Shown here: piece after piece, positions 62,607 through 64,000 of the stretch
Numbering within the stretch: position 1 is the first letter of the stretch
Layout of the letters: each line of letters begins with the position of its first letter
NCBI GenBank assembly: GCA_002336895.1
Contig: DDFC01000020.1
Span: forward strand, 82,097-146,096
Reading direction: 5' to 3'
Origin: Verrucomicrobiaceae bacterium UBA1938
Lineage (GTDB): Bacteria; Verrucomicrobiota; Verrucomicrobiia; Verrucomicrobiales; Verrucomicrobiaceae
DNA: 64,000 nt
The notes under the pieces: generated by a model
The model's database searches: none
Told to the model about the DNA's origin: nothing
The model's input: only the letters and a program-made list of their open reading frames with translations
Program-made: the position numbers and the translations under genes

Positions 62607-62655
62607 TGGAGGTCAGGCATCTTGCCTGACCAAGGCCTGAGGCGTCCCGCCTCCA
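62607..62655. repeat. Bimodular palindromic element between convergent genes
   Basis: Outer arms TGGAGG (62607-62612) and CCTCCA (62650-62655) enclose GGTCAGGCA-TCT-TGCCTGACC (9-bp stem, 62611-62631) and GAGGCG-TCC-CGCCTC (6-bp stem, 62639-62653). It has the same two-hairpin architecture and the same 49-bp length as 58978-59026 with a different sequence. It starts 4 bp after the proC stop. Confidence 0.85.
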
Positions 62656-62708
62656 GCTCAAGCCATTGACAACAGTTCTAAAATACAGGTCGGCGGCCTA
62701 TCCTCCGA

Positions 62709-63050
62709 TCAAAACGCCGGCTTGAAGTATCCCAGATACCCCAGCCCTGCGCCCACGATCACCGCCAGCAGCACCACCACCGGAGCGGCGATCACGCGGC
62801 GCTTAGCCAGCACGGGGAGAAATCCGAGCACCAGCCACAGGCTGACCTTGATCCACACCCACGTCGGCATCGCGCTCATGATGCCCAGCTTCGCCAGCAT
62901 GCCAAAACCCGAGACCAGGCTGATCACGAGGCCGATGCCGTGCCACATCATTGCTTTCTTTGCCCCCTCGCTGGAGAGCAGACCGCCAAAACCGACAAAG
63001 ACAAGGATCAGGCCGATGAGATGCAGATAGTGGTAAACGGAGAGAGACAT
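62709..63050 (-). CDS. Small membrane protein of unknown function
   Basis: A 113-residue integral membrane protein with four predicted helices, beginning YHYLHLIGLILVFVGFGGLL and ending near a VVVLLAVIVGAGLGYLGYF helix. It matches no family I can name with confidence. The start at 63050 is preferred over 63095 because the extra 15 residues are not hydrophobic. It is convergent with proC, with the palindromic element between them, and downstream of the sulfite reductase gene. Confidence 0.7.
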   Translation of the reverse strand: MSLSVYHYLHLIGLILVFVGFGGLLSSEGAKKAMMWHGIGLVISLVSGFGMLAKLGIMSAMPTWVWIKVSLWLVLGFLPVLAKRRVIAAPVVVLLAVIVGAGLGYLGYFKPAF

Positions 63051-63141
63051 GCCCAGTCTGTGCCCCAAAGAACCGCCCCGCACAAGTACCGGCATGTTCA
63101 GAATTTGTGAGGAAAGGTCCGGCGCGCCTTGCCTATAGGCA

Positions 63142-63174
63142 CAAAAAAGGCGGTCCGCTCATCACGGACCGCCT
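63142..63174 (-). terminator. Rho-independent terminator
   Basis: AGGCGGTCCG pairs perfectly with CGGACCGCCT around a 7-nt loop, and on the minus strand the stem is followed by a T-run (63142-63147). It should end the sulfite reductase transcript. Confidence 0.88.
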
Positions 63175-63197
63175 CAGAAACGACGCTGCTAGGCAGA

Positions 63198-64000
63198 TCA
63201 GCCCTCTTCGGACGCCTTGGCACCGGCCAGTTTGGCGGCGCGCTCGGCCAGTTCGATGTGGAACTGCTCCGGTGTCGGGGCCTCGCCTTTGATGCGGGTG
63301 CGGGCAAACCAGTCGGCGAAGATCTCACCGTCCTTGCGTTCGGCCTTGAAGGCTTCCAGGAAGGCGCGGACCTTGACGGGGACTTCCTCACCGAGGACGG
63401 TCTTGAACTCCAGGCCGGCGAGGCGGTCGCCGCGGATGCTGCCACCCACAAACATGGCGTACTTGTTCGGCGAGCGGCCCACAAAGCCGAAGTCGGCATT
63501 GTAGGGGCGGCCACAGCCGTTCGGGCACCCGGTCATGCGGAAGAGGATGGGCTCGTTTTCCAGGCCGAGTTCGCGCAGCGCTTCATCGATCTTGTCCATG
63601 AAGCCGGGCAGCACGCGCTCGGACTCGCTCAGGGCCAGACCGCAGGTCGGCAGGGCCACGCAGGCGTGGGCCACCTTGCGGGCACGAGTCATGCCGTCAG
63701 CGTGGACGACACCGTACTTGGCCAGGATGGCATCCACCGCAGCCTTCTGCTCAGGGGCCACCTCGGCAATGATGAGGTTCGTGTTCGGCGTCACGATGTA
63801 GGGCAGGTCCAGCGTCTTGGCGATCTCCGCAAAGGCGCTGCGGTAGTGCGGGCCGTTTTCACGGTCCACGATGCGGCCCATGCTCACGTGCACGGCGCAG
63901 TACAGCTTGCCGTCTCCCTGCTCGTGCCAGCCCAGCTTGTCCTCCACGGTGTCAAAGCTCAGCTCCTTCGGCGGGAAGGTCTCGATGCCCGGCAGGCGGC
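63198..64000 (-). CDS. Ferredoxin/NADPH-type nitrite/sulfite reductase hemoprotein, C-terminal part
   Basis: Only the C-terminal 267 or so residues are in the window; the gene continues past the right edge. It reduces sulfite (or nitrite) with six electrons using siroheme and a 4Fe-4S cluster. The cluster ligands are visible: CxxxxxC in HACVALPTCGLALSESER and CxxxC in RMTGCPNGCGRPYN. YNADFGFVGRSPNKYAMFVG is also typical. The ALPTCGLA segment and the long C-terminal part fit assimilatory sulfite reductase (CysI/Sir) better than nitrite reductase. A terminator follows it at 63142-63174. Confidence 0.88.
   Translation of the reverse strand, partial: RLPGIETFPPKELSFDTVEDKLGWHEQGDGKLYCAVHVSMGRIVDRENGPHYRSAFAEIAKTLDLPYIVTPNTNLIIAEVAPEQKAAVDAILAKYGVVHADGMTRARKVAHACVALPTCGLALSESERVLPGFMDKIDEALRELGLENEPILFRMTGCPNGCGRPYNADFGFVGRSPNKYAMFVGGSIRGDRLAGLEFKTVLGEEVPVKVRAFLEAFKAERKDGEIFADWFARTRIKGEAPTPEQFHIELAERAAKLAGAKASEEG

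Noticed and set aside
1..64000. CRISPR array, tRNA, rRNA, prophage or insertion sequence
   Set aside because: No regularly spaced repeats, cloverleaf, rRNA-like sequence, transposase or integrase was seen by reading; a tool search could still find a small RNA.

Overview
The window is GC-rich chromosomal DNA from a free-living bacterium of the Verrucomicrobiota, most like the Verrucomicrobiaceae (Prosthecobacter/Verrucomicrobium type). This rests on family content rather than a marker gene. It has a MurC-MurB fusion, the PVC-type heme/Tat protein sets (DUF1592 with DUF1552, DUF1501, and a DUF1549/DUF1553-type cytochrome), several ThuA proteins, DUF6807, secreted ceramidase-like proteins and many Tat-signal hydrolases. 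No rRNA, tRNA, CRISPR array, prophage or insertion sequence was seen. Coding density is very high and no gap between genes exceeds about 250 bp.

Layout. 1-8.5 kb holds housekeeping and envelope genes: family II pyrophosphatase, LeuD, an O-antigen-ligase/TPR protein, a possible 2OG oxygenase, MurC-MurB and a CorA-like protein. 8.5-19 kb holds a PL10-like pectate lyase, a DUF2851 protein, an NtrC-type two-component system followed by two tandem small exported paralogues, a GH62 arabinofuranosidase with a HAD phosphatase, and a DUF1990/YndJ pair. 19-22 kb holds an NDH-2-like oxidoreductase fused to cyclic-nucleotide and CBS domains, and a K+ channel.

22-36 kb is a run of same-strand catabolic genes, mostly exported and interrupted only by one CBS gene: ThuA, sialidase-like, Gfo/Idh/MocA, a propeller glycosidase-like protein, amidohydrolase, a repeated ceramidase-like/ThuA cassette, an SDR and an FAH-family enzyme. 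36-44.5 kb runs the other way: an SGNH hydrolase, a 1309-residue protein with a C-terminal cupredoxin, DUF6807, an amidohydrolase and a PAS-AraC regulator. 44.7-64 kb holds an RRM protein, an ExbB-ExbD-TPR operon, the PVC cytochrome/Tat genes, an ECF sigma operon, a pseudo-Ser/Thr-kinase-like membrane protein, ProC and the C-terminal part of a sulfite reductase.

The genes suggest a heterotroph that degrades plant and other glycans (PL10, GH62, sialidase-like, propeller hydrolases), then processes sugars or sugar acids in the periplasm and cytoplasm (Gfo/Idh/MocA, SDR, FAH) and drives outer-membrane transport with an ExbB/ExbD/TPR module. The most unusual signals are a sigma-54-type promoter between an NtrC-type activator and two small exported paralogues, and a set of composite hairpin elements. 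One hairpin element fills a divergent intergenic region symmetrically, one lies in frame inside a cytochrome gene, and others sit at or supply stop codons.
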